Shown here piece after piece: positions 49,501-56,510 of a stretch of DNA of 64,000 nt. Position 1 is the first letter of the stretch. The number at the start of each line of letters is the position of its first letter. This DNA comes from Pteria penguin (lineage: Eukaryota; Mollusca; Bivalvia; Pterioida; Pteriidae), in NCBI GenBank assembly GCA_035048485.1, contig CM068588.1, positions 29,344,769 to 29,408,768 of the forward strand. The letters run 5' to 3'. Under the pieces are notes generated by a model. The model searched no databases. It was not told where the DNA came from and worked only from the letters and a program-made list of their open reading frames with translations. A program made the position numbers and the translations under genes.

Positions 49501-50755
49501 TTGGCGCATGTTTTAAGAAAATTGCCAATTTTAAAAGTACCAAATATTCTAATGCCCATATGAGAGCAAATCTGCCAAAATTTCCTGATGCCAAAATGAC
49601 CCAACATACATGTATGGTATATAAAGAAAATGTTGATCTCACTGAAATATTACCTTAATTTTCAGGTCCTCAATGGGAAGTGAGGAACAAGAGGCCATTC
49701 CTTCTTCTTTAACTTCAAAAAGGCGTAGTTTGTCAGAAACATCCTTAAAGAAATCGATAGAGTATGAAGAAAAGAAGACAGATATTGAGGCAATAAATCT
49801 CTCTGCGAAAGTTAGAAAGCTAGAAATCCGACCACCTGCCATCTTTCAGTTCAACTCTCCCTTAAGATCTTCCAGTCCGTTGTTCAGCACTGAAAGTGGT
49901 AGTGAGAATTCTGATATGCCATTGCGAACATTCTCCTTCTCTGCCACTACTAAATCCAGTATAGACTCTAATGGGAATTCCAGCCAACCCTCCTCCTCCA
50001 GACGATCCTGGTCCTCAGAGAATCTGTCTGGTGGAGGTAGCCGGAAATCTAGTGATCAATTAGCATCCAAGATGAAGCCAACAATTCCTTTCAGTTTCTC
50101 TCTCACTACACCAACATCTTCATTATCATCTTTTAAACATTTGGAGAAGAGATCTATTGTAGATGCTAGTCAAACTCGAGTTTCTTCCAGAAGGAGTCTG
50201 AATTCTTTAGAAGATCACATGAGCAGGAAAAATGCAGGGTCACATAGAAGTTTTTTCCTTAGTGGACTAAAAACTAATGTCACTAAAAGGCTTTCACATG
50301 GAAATGATTTGTCTTATTCTCAGTCATTTGATAGTCCTCTTTCTGATAAAAATCAGGTGGATGAGAATGCCAATATGGATTGTAACTCTGCAGAGGATGT
50401 GTGGATTCCAAGGGAGGATTCTCAGAAGGTAAAAGAATCCAACAATCAAGGGCATAAACCAATAGCAAATAGATTTATACGCAACTCTAAAGTAAGAAAA
50501 AGTATAGAAAAAATTATTTCGGATAGTCCATTCACAAGAGACTCAGAGAAAAGAAGAAGTGTTGGAAAGGGGGATACTTCAGTTGTTAGGAACTCTGGGA
50601 TACAAAAAACGTATGAAAGAAATTCGTCAGAAAATAAATTCATAGTTGATTCCAACATGCATAGATCTGCAGAGCAGGAACAAGAATTTATACGACAGTC
50701 TTCACAGCATAGTAGCTTTGGTAAAGGAAGAAACAATGTTGAGAGTGAATGTTAA
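16503..50755 (+). CDS. CTTNBP2: CTTNBP2 (cortactin-binding protein 2) orthologue, complete, 23 exons, 1,778 aa
   Basis: Cytoskeletal scaffold. In vertebrates CTTNBP2 binds cortactin through a proline-rich motif, associates with microtubules and the STRIPAK complex through its coiled coil, and shapes dendritic spines. Here 23 exons sum to 5,337 nt with all phases consistent. Domains: CortBP2 coiled coil (about 37-320, with KYGRFGLGDPFMALQRD, LEEEKRKHAQDTAQGDDVTY, MEKQLSDFDVEKEQLK), Ser/Pro-rich linker with PPPLPPNKP (487-495), about six ankyrin repeats (about 695-915), then a P-loop NTPase-like domain with Walker A GPEFTGKS (1084-1091), Walker B PILILDDLE (Asp1156/1157) and sensor-like ILATMNKSR, and a basic Ser-rich tail (about 1416-1778). 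The ankyrin plus P-loop order separates CTTNBP2 from CTTNBP2NL and FILIP1, which share only the coiled coil. Slightly longer than human (about 1,660 aa). Introns carry several mobile elements. Confidence 0.96.
16898..17175. repeat. MITE-like element with about 55-bp inverted ends
   Basis: Left arm contains CCTAAATACCAAACATTACC and the reverse complement of the right arm CCTAAATACCAAACACTACC, both followed by AAACTTTTAC. Non-coding, CTTNBP2 intron 1. Confidence 0.8.
17560..17673. repeat. long hairpin, 49-bp arms with one mismatch
   Basis: Left arm 17560-17608, loop 17609-17624, right arm 17625-17673. The arms carry GGTGACAGAGAAATCAACTA and its reverse complement. In CTTNBP2 intron 1. Confidence 0.9.
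18877..19044 (+). repeat. tRNA-headed SINE
   Basis: A-box-like TGGTGTAGTGA (18887-18897) and B-box GGTTCAATTCC (18930-18940) at tRNA spacing, then a body with CATGTCGCGATATAACTG and a CAAC-rich tail. In CTTNBP2 intron 1. The tRNA part lacks a proper cloverleaf, so it is not a tRNA gene. Confidence 0.85.
19045..20340 (+). other. rest of CTTNBP2 intron 1
   Basis: AT-rich, with scattered ACATGTACATGTA runs. No exon or named repeat seen. Confidence 0.45.
20341..20442 (+). CDS. CTTNBP2: CTTNBP2 exon 2
   Basis: Acceptor TCCATTACAG, donor GTAAGT, phase 0. Encodes KADLLRLLSYLEGELQARD, the conserved start of the CortBP2 domain. Confidence 0.93.
21080..21720. repeat. degenerate tandem repeat, about 30-36-bp unit
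   Basis: Many copies of GATACATTGTACTTGGTGGC followed by CATTTCTTCT-like sequence, CTTNBP2 intron 2. Unit length varies and copies decay to the right. The open frames over it are artefacts of the repeat. Confidence 0.85.
22373..22710. repeat. dispersed modular repeat, family A, copy 1
   Basis: Shares TTTACATTCCA..TAT...ATGAAACTT, CCCATGAGCTGAA-like and GGATCAAAAGGTCAAA with 38435-38900. Modules of about 150 bp, non-coding, CTTNBP2 intron 2. Confidence 0.7.
23238..23342 (-). repeat. probable SINE head, minus strand
   Basis: The reverse strand shows a B-box-like GGATTCAAGCC and an upstream A-box-like region at tRNA spacing. CTTNBP2 intron 2. A diverged copy, so only moderately sure. Confidence 0.45.
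23534..23773 (+). CDS. CTTNBP2: CTTNBP2 exon 3
   Basis: 80 codons, phase 0 at both ends, donor GTGAGT. Encodes YGRFGLGDPFMALQRDSDNM and the coiled coil to EQLTMAEKRHHK. The last 29 bases, the donor and the following intron bases are duplicated in tandem directly downstream. Confidence 0.95.
23745..23876 (+). repeat. 66-bp tandem duplication spanning a splice donor
   Basis: Copy 1 at 23745-23810 and copy 2 at 23811-23876 both run from TGACCATGGCTGAGAAACGA over the exon end and donor to a TTNCAGA stretch. Copy 2 has its own GGTGAGT (donor GT at 23840-23841). Confidence 0.9.
23877..24904 (+). other. rest of CTTNBP2 intron 3
   Basis: AT-rich sequence with no supported feature. Confidence 0.45.
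24905..25012 (+). CDS. CTTNBP2: CTTNBP2 exon 4
   Basis: 36 codons, phase 0. Encodes LEEEKRKHAQDTAQGDDVTY and LEKERERLRQE, highly characteristic of CortBP2 coiled coils. The donor GTTCAT is weak, but it is the only nearby GT that keeps the frame into exon 5. Confidence 0.88.
25265..25420 (+). repeat. diverged tRNA-headed SINE
   Basis: GGATTCGAATCTC near 25318-25330 is a good B box, with AGTGGCATACC-like A-box sequence about 40 bases upstream. In CTTNBP2 intron 4. Confidence 0.5.
26081..27280 (+). CDS. CTTNBP2: CTTNBP2 exon 5 (large)
   Basis: 400 codons, phase 0 at both ends. Starts IDYEKSQNKKMEKDL, finishes the coiled coil near residue 320, then becomes a disordered Ser/Pro-rich linker with several SPDR/SP sites and PPPLPPNKPNLSSPTP, a likely SH3 ligand matching the cortactin-binding role. 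Ends SPLRKPAQ with donor GTTTGT. Reading on past the donor meets TGA at 27299-27301. Confidence 0.94.
27302..29956 (+). other. CTTNBP2 intron 5 (3' UTR of a possible short isoform at its start)
   Basis: No further coding exon found. The short ORFs at 28608-28925 and 29292-29501 have no family features and no convincing splice borders. Confidence 0.45.
27750..27755 (+). promoter_or_regulatory. CTTNBP2: intronic poly-A signal AATAAA, possible short isoform
   Basis: Lies 449 bases after the stop reached by reading through the exon 5 donor. Use of it would give a 582-residue protein with coiled coil and proline-rich region only. Confidence 0.4.
29957..30080 (+). CDS. CTTNBP2: CTTNBP2 exon 6
   Basis: Acceptor TTTTTTTCAG, donor GTAAAA, phase 0 in and 1 out. 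Encodes SSEPVKEEITSTQSN and ends LGPEMADLQNLLSSIMSG, an acidic/leucine motif repeated in the next exon. Confidence 0.88.
30081..31143 (+). other. CTTNBP2 intron 6
   Basis: AT-rich with no recognised repeat. A third copy of the GPEM motif was looked for and not found. Confidence 0.45.
31144..31188 (+). CDS. CTTNBP2: CTTNBP2 exon 7 (45-nt micro-exon)
   Basis: 15 codons, GPEMEELQRTMSIMS, phase 1 at both ends, acceptor TTGTAG, donor GTGATG. It copies the end of exon 6. Skipping or including it keeps the frame. Confidence 0.8.
31189..33463 (+). other. CTTNBP2 intron 7
   Basis: No exon or named repeat recognised. A TATATA/ACATGTACATGT stretch lies near 33318-33380. Confidence 0.45.
33464..33760 (+). 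CDS. CTTNBP2: CTTNBP2 exon 8: start of ankyrin repeats
   Basis: 99 codons, phase 1 at both ends. Ser-rich first half, then SPLHKCAADGNLEALCRMVL and GSTPLLFAVKNGKN, the first ankyrin repeats. Donor GTAGGT. Confidence 0.93.
33924..36467 (+). repeat. large modular non-autonomous repeat, family C, copy 1
   Basis: 2.5-kb non-coding element in CTTNBP2 intron 8. Begins TAGCTCACTTGAGCCTTTGG and a CGTCCGTCGTCCGTCCGTCG run, ends AGGCCCACTTGGGCCTCTTG. Internal modules recur: AGGTGGCACCACCACAG at 34107 and 34603 and a variant at 35460, each followed by TAGGTCA, ACAAACTTCTT and AATGCATAGGAATGAT. An inverted copy lies at 58219-59922. Confidence 0.88.
35300..35335. repeat. G homopolymer tract
   Basis: After a run of A, GGGGG-T-(G)n with about 23-24 consecutive G, inside the family C element. 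Length is likely unreliable in any assembly. Confidence 0.9.
36792..37435 (+). repeat. modular repeat, family B, copy 1, about 145-bp units
   Basis: Starts TATAGCCCCAAAATCAAAGA and ends TTCATGTTTCACAAACATGC then CTTGTTTTT. The unit marker TTGGTTATAAC recurs at about 144-146-bp spacing (36997, 37141, 37287), each with TTTGACCTACATTT nearby. The 3' end lies 8 bases before the exon 9 start. Confidence 0.85.
37444..37543 (+). CDS. CTTNBP2: CTTNBP2 exon 9: ankyrin repeat
   Basis: Encodes CVKFLLDNGANPASAGDSRF and SPLHAAAAEGHD. Phase 1 in, 2 out, donor GTAAGT. The pyrimidine tract before it touches the end of a dispersed repeat. Confidence 0.93.
37985..38055 (-). repeat. SINE tail fragment
   Basis: TGATTGATTGACTGTTGTTTTACGTC matches, in part, the reverse-oriented tail of the SINE at 57759-58035. 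Only the 3' end is present. Confidence 0.5.
38185..38335 (+). CDS. CTTNBP2: CTTNBP2 exon 10: ankyrin repeat
   Basis: Encodes CVKLLLDHGVNPNVSDIQNW, TPLHLAATHGHEECCYALL and YGAKLNV. Phase 2 in, 0 out, donor GTAAGA. Confidence 0.94.
38435..38900. repeat. dispersed modular repeat, family A, copy 2
   Basis: Modules of about 150 bp with TATAACTG.ATTTACATTCCATC, ATGAAACTT and GGTCAAGGTCAT, related to 22373-22710. CTTNBP2 intron 10. Confidence 0.7.
39152..39337 (+). CDS. CTTNBP2: CTTNBP2 exon 11: ankyrin repeats
   Basis: 62 codons, phase 0. Encodes TSWTPLHCVVHAGHHQCLDH and, after an inserted loop, NGWTVAYIAATKSST. Donor GTAAGT. Confidence 0.94.
39632..39749 (+). CDS. CTTNBP2: CTTNBP2 exon 12: last ankyrin repeat
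   Basis: Encodes KCLEVILKYCNISLTCRDRW and GRTILDVATPTCRQLLSHI. Phase 0 in, 1 out, donor GTTAGT. Confidence 0.94.
40300..41191. mobile_element. hAT-like relic with TTF-type zinc-finger remnant
   Basis: 892 bp in CTTNBP2 intron 12. Terminal inverted repeats CAGTGATCGGGAAGGCAA at 40300-40317 and its complement at the right end, flanked by the 6-bp direct repeat CTGATT. Inside, 40890-41005 encodes HDRWLKIWPWLYFSNNKMFC and KVCVANGKNNAFASG, like the N-terminal TTF/BED-like finger of ZNF862/KIAA1586-type hAT transposases. An acidic segment just upstream is in another frame. The catalytic part is missing, so it is not autonomous. Confidence 0.75.
41350..41652 (+). CDS. CTTNBP2: CTTNBP2 exon 13: linker and start of P-loop region
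   Basis: 101 codons, phase 1 at both ends. Encodes SSIKVYLDIRYLNL, VIGTVQLGVDTGWSELESRL and LPYTLGLGIRSIDHYEIG, a region shared by CTTNBP2 and neuron navigator proteins. Donor GTGAGT. Confidence 0.93.
41881..41979 (+). CDS. CTTNBP2: CTTNBP2 exon 14
   Basis: 33 codons, phase 1 at both ends. Encodes SYSWTPGFFDDGKSPSD and RLRKIVIVLQG. Acceptor TTGTTATAG, donor GTAGAA. Confidence 0.9.
42410..42477 (+). CDS. CTTNBP2: CTTNBP2 exon 15
   Basis: Encodes DSIEAIACDVLFPVSVLHNY before the P-loop. Phase 1 in, 0 out, donor GTAAGT. Confidence 0.9.
43178..43370. repeat. fold-back MITE, about 84-bp arms
   Basis: Left end CCAATAGACCATATTCTGGT pairs with right end whose reverse complement reads CCAATAGACCATATTCCAGT. 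Both arms contain TTTTTCATAGTGACGT next to a short centre. CTTNBP2 intron 15. Confidence 0.85.
43404..43490 (+). CDS. CTTNBP2: CTTNBP2 exon 16: Walker A
   Basis: 29 codons, phase 0. Encodes LEHYKSVVFYGPEFTGKS then LSKLLAHLIA. GPEFTGKS fits G-x4-G-K-S, so nucleotide binding is structurally possible. Acceptor is a long T run plus CAG, donor GTAAGT. Confidence 0.94.
43861..43943. repeat. perfect fold-back, 39-bp arms, 5-base loop
   Basis: 43861-43899 is the exact reverse complement of 43905-43943. It ends 27 bp upstream of CTTNBP2 exon 17. Confidence 0.95.
43971..44070 (+). CDS. CTTNBP2: CTTNBP2 exon 17
   Basis: Encodes KKELSAGRLPSIYRLSLHED and FSHQDLVNTLLQT. Phase 0 in, 1 out. A perfect 39-bp fold-back ends 27 bp before the first base. 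Confidence 0.93.
44158..44280. repeat. 57-bp direct duplication
   Basis: CATGTATTGGTGAGACCAT starts at 44158 and 44215; the two copies differ at a few bases. CTTNBP2 intron 17. Confidence 0.85.
44714..44866 (+). CDS. CTTNBP2: CTTNBP2 exon 18: Walker B
   Basis: 51 codons, phase 1 at both ends. Encodes CMLRNKTEAAETCAPILILD then DLETINISQVFGKLL. LILDD is the Walker B strand with its acidic pair. Confidence 0.94.
44867..45662 (+). other. CTTNBP2 intron 18
   Basis: Nothing firm. The segment from about 45150 to 45310 has a diverged repeat look (GAGCCCCAGCAGTCACATG) that I cannot assign. Confidence 0.4.
45663..45726 (+). CDS. CTTNBP2: CTTNBP2 exon 19: sensor-1-like strand
   Basis: Encodes ANGTGYYFVDNFYILATMNK plus SR. 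ILATMN resembles the sensor 1 strand of AAA+ proteins. Phase 1 in, 2 out, donor GTAATG. Confidence 0.9.
46304..46600 (+). CDS. CTTNBP2: CTTNBP2 exon 20
   Basis: Encodes STGLDLAIQQRFRWVHFRID, LLARHFLRQLI, VEWVVCVWQRLND and FGPYQFLSCPLDSKDAS, the C-terminal part of the NTPase-like domain. Phase 2 at both ends, donor GTGAGA. Confidence 0.94.
47269..47687 (+). repeat. modular repeat, family B, copy 2
   Basis: Starts TATGCCCCAGTAATCAAAGA and ends CATGTTTCACAAACACATCT then TGTTTTT, as in the copy at 36792-37435. Contains TGACCTTTGACCT at 47452-47464. CTTNBP2 intron 20. Confidence 0.85.
47779..47948 (+). CDS. CTTNBP2: CTTNBP2 exon 21
   Basis: Encodes WMSMVWNEMIAPTVREAVIR and VANTALYVLMQKSVVPGCPL, closing the NTPase-like domain. 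Phase 2 in, 1 out, donor GTAAAG. Confidence 0.93.
48288..48444 (+). CDS. CTTNBP2: CTTNBP2 exon 22
   Basis: Encodes ENFLCSFSGSNELELQMKME and a basic stretch ending SRHPSNKHKHR. Phase 1 in, 2 out. Start of the disordered tail. Confidence 0.88.
48806..49060 (-). repeat. old copy of the 57.8-kb SINE, minus strand
   Basis: Shares TGATTGATTATTGTTTTGCG, TGGTGACAGCATCTGCCTGA, GCAACAGACCCACC and a reverse B box GAGTTGAACC with 57759-58035, with many mismatches. CTTNBP2 intron 22. Confidence 0.75.
49666..50755 (+). CDS. CTTNBP2: CTTNBP2 exon 23: basic Ser-rich tail and stop
   Basis: 363 codons plus TAA at 50753-50755. Starts RSSMGSEEQEAIPSS; long runs of Ser with Arg/Lys, typical of a disordered, phosphorylatable region. 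The last quarter holds five imperfect 13-residue repeats (50474-50725). Acceptor ATTTTCAG. Confidence 0.92.
50474..50725 (+). repeat. five 13-residue coding repeats in the CTTNBP2 tail
   Basis: In frame: FIRNSKVRKSIEK, FTRDSEKRRSVGK, VVRNSGIQKTYER, FIVDSNMHRSAEQ, FIRQSSQHSSFGK, separated by 3-6 residues. Confidence 0.7.
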
Positions 50756-53502
50756 TGGCAACATAGATAACGATAGTATGTACTACTGACATTATGTGCT
50801 AAAATGAGAAGTTTTCCCTCTTGTACTGTGCAATTATTACCATATTCCACAGTATTTTTAAGCAGTATGGGTTGTGTATGTATTGTAAGGAAATTATAAT
50901 TTGTTTTTGTTGTTATTCTCTTTTAGATTTTCATTTTGACACCATTTATAGATATAAGTTTAAGGAGAGTAGATTTTGCTCCTACAATTTTATTTTCTTT
51001 CATTTTTGTTGGTGAAGTGGTGAAAGTGGGTTCCACTTTACTATTTATGGTGTTAACATTGCAAAACCAGAACTTCGATAATGGTTGTATTTTAGAAAGT
51101 TGTGACTTTTAAACTTAGTTGAACAAATTGTTTCAATTCTTTGCTGGAAGTAGCATGTTATTTGTGTTCTATAGAGATGCACTGTATATCCTGATATGCT
51201 TTTTGCCTTCCTCAGTATACAGCATCTTGACTATTGCTTGCTTAAGACCAGGCTCATTTATTACAGTGCAACTTTATTAATTTTCCTGGTTTAAATGAAA
51301 GAATTCTTGAAGCTCTAAGTCATAAATTGTATTTTTATGTAATACGCTTTAATTTTTGTCATAGTTTAGTTTTATGTAATCTGTTAACATGAAGGGATGT
51401 CAGGTGATTATGGAAATGTAGAATGGTTTCACTCTTGGTGGCACTGTCTTCTTTAAAATCAAGCAATACATACACATCAACTTCATGAATTTCATCCCAT
51501 TTTATCAGCATATCATCCTTTTCACTATTTCTATTTTTGTACCGTCATTACATGTTCATCAGACAATTCTTTTTACTTAATATGCCTTCTTGATACCTCA
51601 TTCTCTCATTCACCATCTCTGTTACAATTTTACACTGGATTAGTTAAGTAACTGAAATCAAGAAAGTAAAATATAACAAATATTAACTTTTTCTTCATAA
51701 TCTCACAAATACAAAATATAACTGTTTTACTCTTTGTCTAGTTTCCTGTGTATTTATTTCTTTTCATATGGTTGTCATTCCCTGCAGCATTATGACCTCA
51801 TTTTAGGAACACAGGACTCAGGAAAAGCTGTGATATGTAGACAAGTACCCAATCATTATATATCCCACACTAACATTGTTAATGTCATGTGAAAGGCATG
51901 TCTATGGTTACTAAACATTGTGCAGATTTTGTAGTCAAAGATTGTTTTAAATATTTATATTGTATGTATATAAGAAGGAATCTGTTGATTTTTTTTATAT
52001 ATTTTCTTATTTTCAATGCAATACAGAAATAAAACACATTGTCATGTGCTCCTTTGTAGAGATTGCCAGATTTGACCTGTATTATAATATTTATGTCGCC
52101 AGATATTCAGATCAAGAAGTTTTTAATAGCAGATTTTACGTATTATATTACCAGCACTAAATGGTTGTATTCCTATAAACTACCACAAACACTCTTCAAT
52201 ATTCAGTACATCCTTGCCAACACACAGTTTTTGATGGACTTTTAAGGTTAAAATGGATTTTCCGAATGAAAAATACATCTTGCCATTAATTTATTAAATT
52301 GCATTTTACTATACTGGATATTAACATTATAGCATTTTGCAGATTTGCTTTTAGTTCATTTGTAAATTTGGTGTCTTGATACTTGAATAGTATTTTCCAT
52401 GATAATTCACAATGATGCAATAATGAGAGGCATGTTCAATGTGGTTCACTGAGTGTTTTTATGTTGTAAGTTAAAGATCCTTATCGAGACACAGAGGTAA
52501 GGAATTTGTCATATTGATAAGGGCAAACTTTTTATCAGAGCTGTAGCTTGTTAAGGAATGTTTTGCTTGTGAGACAATGAAGCAGAGATGGGAAGTCTAA
52601 TTCTAACACAGAATGCCATGCCTTGTCTTTATACTACATGCCTCTGCAGCTTACCAGAGTTTTCATGAATTCTTTGATTTCATGTCTAGTATAATTATGC
52701 ACAGCACCCCACATTTGTCTTATGTCTTAAAGATGGACAAAAGCATGAGTATCATGCCCTCACTAATATGTTTATGAATGTTAAGGAAAGTACTGTTTGA
52801 AGAATTTTTATTGTCATGTTCATAAACTATTTTTATTCTAGAAGAAATATTATGTGGTATTGAGTTTATTTTATGCTAAGACTGTTTTTACTTCTGTTTT
52901 GTTACAGTGTAGTACAAGATGTTATATAAGCAAAAGAATAAGTTTATACTCAGAGCAGCTGAACAATTTATGAGTATTTTTGACAAGAGAGTTTTACATT
53001 TTAACGTGTTGATTGTTATAAATGCTTATTGAAGGTCATCTATATTGGTGTATTTGACCTAATTTTGGTGTTTTGTTTATGGATACATAAGAGGATTGGG
53101 ATTGTTTTGGGCTCGCATTATACAAGCTTTTGCTTTACAATCTGGTTTAATAGTTCATACCATGCACATGTTCCATTATTTGCTTCTTAAAAATATTCTT
53201 GAATGCATTTGGCTTTTTACATTACAGACCGATCCTTTTGCATTAAAAACTTAAACTTTAGTTGAATATTGGTTAAATTTATTATACTTTGGTCTATATT
53301 GATAATTTCAGCAGTAGGTAATGTTTTTTTTTTCATATTGTTTATATTTAGTCAAGTTAAACAAAATCAGTGTACATGTTGTTTCTGTTTTATACATGTA
53401 TGCATTAATCCAAAGAATTATCACCTACCTGGGTTATAAAAGAACAGAGACTGTAACATTGAAACTCTGAAATATACATGCATCTGTTAATTGGAATGAT
53501 TC
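50756..53502 (+). other. CTTNBP2 3' UTR and following intergenic
   Basis: Repeat-free AT-rich sequence after the stop. An AATAAA at 52028-52033 is a plausible cleavage signal, giving a 3' UTR of about 1.3 kb; the transcript could run further. Short ORFs here are spurious. Confidence 0.5.
52028..52033 (+). promoter_or_regulatory. CTTNBP2: candidate CTTNBP2 poly-A signal AATAAA
   Basis: First exact AATAAA that I noted downstream of the stop codon at 50753-50755. Confidence 0.4.
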
Positions 53503-53507
53503 AGAAT

Positions 53508-54916
53508 CAGGGTTCTCACTAGGGTTCTGAAATGGTGAGTCCTGGGACTCACCACTTTTGAAAATGGTGAGTCCCACCAAAATTTGGTGAGTCCCAATCT
53601 AAAAATGATGAGTCCCGAAGTAAACTTCAATATATATAGTTTTTTTGTCTTGATAGTTGTATATGTATATTATCTGTCGTTCATGCTAATTATGTGAATT
53701 AAATGTCAATAAATTTTATAGTTTTGTTGTTTAAGCATGAAAAGCAGATAATGTACACATGATATGTTCAAAGCTCAATGTGTTCTACAATATCTCTTCT
53801 GTTAACTTCAACATAAGGCATGTTGGCATTAATAAATTTACCGATTGTAACCAAAATTATGTTTGACCCAAGCCGTCGTTGCAATTTTGCAGTAACTGCT
53901 AATCTTAATAATCAGAAACATATATACACATATATCTCTGTAATAATGACCCGTACAAACCGCCGAAGTCTTTAAGTATCATTAATATATTTAAGTACGT
54001 TGAACTTAATTAATAGTAAGGCAATTTGAGGTTCAAATAAATCATTACGTATTCTGATGGCTAAACACATGCTTTTGTCCACTATTCTGAGATTCTTTAA
54101 ACCCCCTATCAACTATAACTCATAAAACAAATCATCTTGTGTAGATGACCCTGAAATGTCAACACATTCAATCCTTTTTGTCCAGCGCGTTCCGATTAGA
54201 CAGTGGCAATCCAGGATATAGAGAACATGCTAACATTTGCACTGTTTACATCTGTAAAGACATCTCAATTTCTTACAGATTTTCATCACTAGTGAAACTT
54301 ACTGTGAAAAGAGACTCGTAATTCTTTTTTAAATATCAGTGGCGGATCCAGGATTTCCGAAAAGGGGGACCCAAATGGGTATTAGCCAAACTTCTCAGTC
54401 ATTTTTGGTGCAAAATCTGGATTTTTACAAGTAAATATGTGACCAAAAGGGGGAGGGGGCCGGCCCCCTCTAAATCCGCTACTGAATACAATGAAGTGGT
54501 GTTTGAATCAACATGCCATTTTAGACATTTGGTTTGGTATTAAATTTGTGATAGATTTCTGAAATTCCCGCCTATACATGTACATGTACAATGAGGTCTT
54601 TAATTCACCCTTATTCACTGTTAGTTCTACAATTAGTGCGTTCAACTGTCCGCCGGCGGCATCATGGGCATGTAATAGGGTCGAGTGGACAATTTATACT
54701 GCCGCCGACGGACTGCCCGAAGCGTTATCTCCCGCGGTTAATACAAATCAATTAATACACGGCTTACTCGGCGACACAGCACAATGTCATAAATATATTA
54801 GTCGCGTGCGGGGGTAACAGGGACGCGTCCCGGGGACTCACCACTTTTGAAAATCGTGCGTCCCGGCCGATTTTGACGCGTCAGGGACGCAAATACGCGC
54901 GTTAACGAGATCCCTG
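53508..54916. mobile_element. hAT-like non-autonomous element, 1,409 bp
   Basis: Ends CAGGGTTCTCACTA on the left and, reverse-complemented, CAGGGATCTCGTTA on the right, flanked on both sides by AGAAT (53503-53507 and 54917-54921). Subterminal GTGAGTCCC-type repeats lie near both ends. Its right part (about 54640-54905) is strikingly rich in CG compared with its surroundings. No transposase frame found. Confidence 0.7.
54337..54484. mobile_element. MITE with CAGTGGCGGAT ends, 148 bp, nested
   Basis: Left end CAGTGGCGGATCCAGGATTT and right end whose reverse complement reads CAGTAGCGGATTTAGAGG. Inserted within the 1,409-bp element. Partial ends of the same family occur near 12150-12170, 59700-59720 and 63003-63020. 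Confidence 0.8.
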
Positions 54917-54999
54917 AGAATGTCCTTTTTATTCTGCTATATATACTGATTGTTATCAGGTCTTCCATGTTAATTGATGCATATCCATGTGCCAATAAA

Positions 55000-56325
55000 C
55001 TAGAGAATAAACTAGAGAACTTAATTCATTTTAATGTTTTTCGTAAACTAAAGAATGTGATGAAACTTCTTGTGCTACAGAACTGGAGAGCTTTATTCAT
55101 ATGTTAATAAATTAGAGAACATGATGCGATGCTGTTAGTGTGCCAGTAAACTAGAGATGATACTATCCATTTGCTAGGAAATAAAAGAGCATGTGCCAGT
55201 AAACTAGGGAGCATGTGCCAGAAAACTAGAGAAAATTATGTGTACCAACAAATTAGAGAACATATTTTATTCATGTCCCAGTTAACTAGAGAACATGATG
55301 CTGTCTGTATACCAGTAAACTAGAGAACATAATACAATCTGTTTGCCAGTAAATCAGAGAACAAGATGTTATGTGTGCCAGTAAACTAGAGAACATGATG
55401 CTCTGTGAGTGATTTAATGAACATGATGCTGTCTGTGTGCCAGTTAACTAGAGAACATGATGCTGTCTGTGTGCCAGTTAACTAGAGAACATGTTGCTGT
55501 CTGTGTGCCAGTTAACTGGAGAAGATGATATCGTCTGTGTACCAGCAAACCGGAGAACATGATTCTGTCTTTGTGCCAGTAAACTAAAGAACATGTTGCT
55601 GTCTGTGAGCTAGTAAACTAGAGAACATTATGTTATCTGTGTGCCAGTAAATTATGGATGCTGAGTGTGCCAGCAAACTAGGGAAGATGATGCTGTCTGT
55701 GAGCTAGTAAACTAGAGAACATGATGCTGTGTCAGTAAACTAAAGAACATGACGCTGTCTGTGTGCCAGTAAACTAGAGAACATTATGTTATCTGTGTGC
55801 CAGTAAATTATGGATGCTGAGTGTGCCAGCAAACTAGGGAAGATGATGTTGTCTGTGTTCCAGTTAACTAGAGAACATGATGCTGTGTCAGTAAACTAAA
55901 GAACATGACGCTATCTGTGTGCCAGTAAACTAAAGAACATGATGCTGTCTGTGTGTCAGTAAACTAGAGAACATTATGTTATCTGTGTGCCAGTAAATTA
56001 TGGATGCTGAGTGTGCCAGCAAACTAGGGAAGATGATGCTGTCTGTGAGCTAGTAAACTAGAGAACATGATGCTGTGTCAGTAAACTAAAGAACATGACG
56101 CTGTCTGTGTGCCAGTAAACTAGAGAACATTATGTTATCTGTGTGCCAGTAAATTATGGATGCTGAGTGTGCCAGCAAACTAGGGAAGATGATGTTGTCT
56201 GTGTTCCAGTTAACTAGAGAACATGATGCTGTGTCAGTAAACTAAAGAACATGACGCTATCTGTGTGCCAGTAAACTAGAGAGCATGATGCTGTCTATGT
56301 GTCAGTAAACTAGAGAACATATCTG
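55000..56325. repeat. minisatellite, 34-bp unit, with higher-order structure
   Basis: Unit CTGTGTGCCAGTAAACTAGA plus GAACATGATGCTGT, degenerate on the left and homogeneous from about 55440. The marker GTGCCAGTAAATTATGGATG recurs at 55641, 55797, 55987 and 56143, at steps of 156, 190 and 156. Confidence 0.93.
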
Positions 56326-56510
56326 AGTGGACGTAGCTCTGTTGGTAGCATCCCTTGCTTTTGAGGGAGAGATCATGGTTTCGAATTCCGCTGGTGGTTT
56401 ATCGGGGTCCAGTTTTTCGGATAATACTCTTAAAACGGAGGTCTCGTACTATGGTGGATACTGGCACATGAAACATCCTTCATTGTGTGGAGTTTCGTTA
56501 GATACCATTA
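56326..56510 (+). repeat. tRNA-headed SINE
   Basis: A-box-like TAGCTCTGTTGGTAGCAT and B-box-like GGTTTCGAATTCC (56378-56390) at tRNA spacing, directly after the minisatellite. The body continues to about 56510. The ORF at 56327 is a by-product. Confidence 0.65.
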
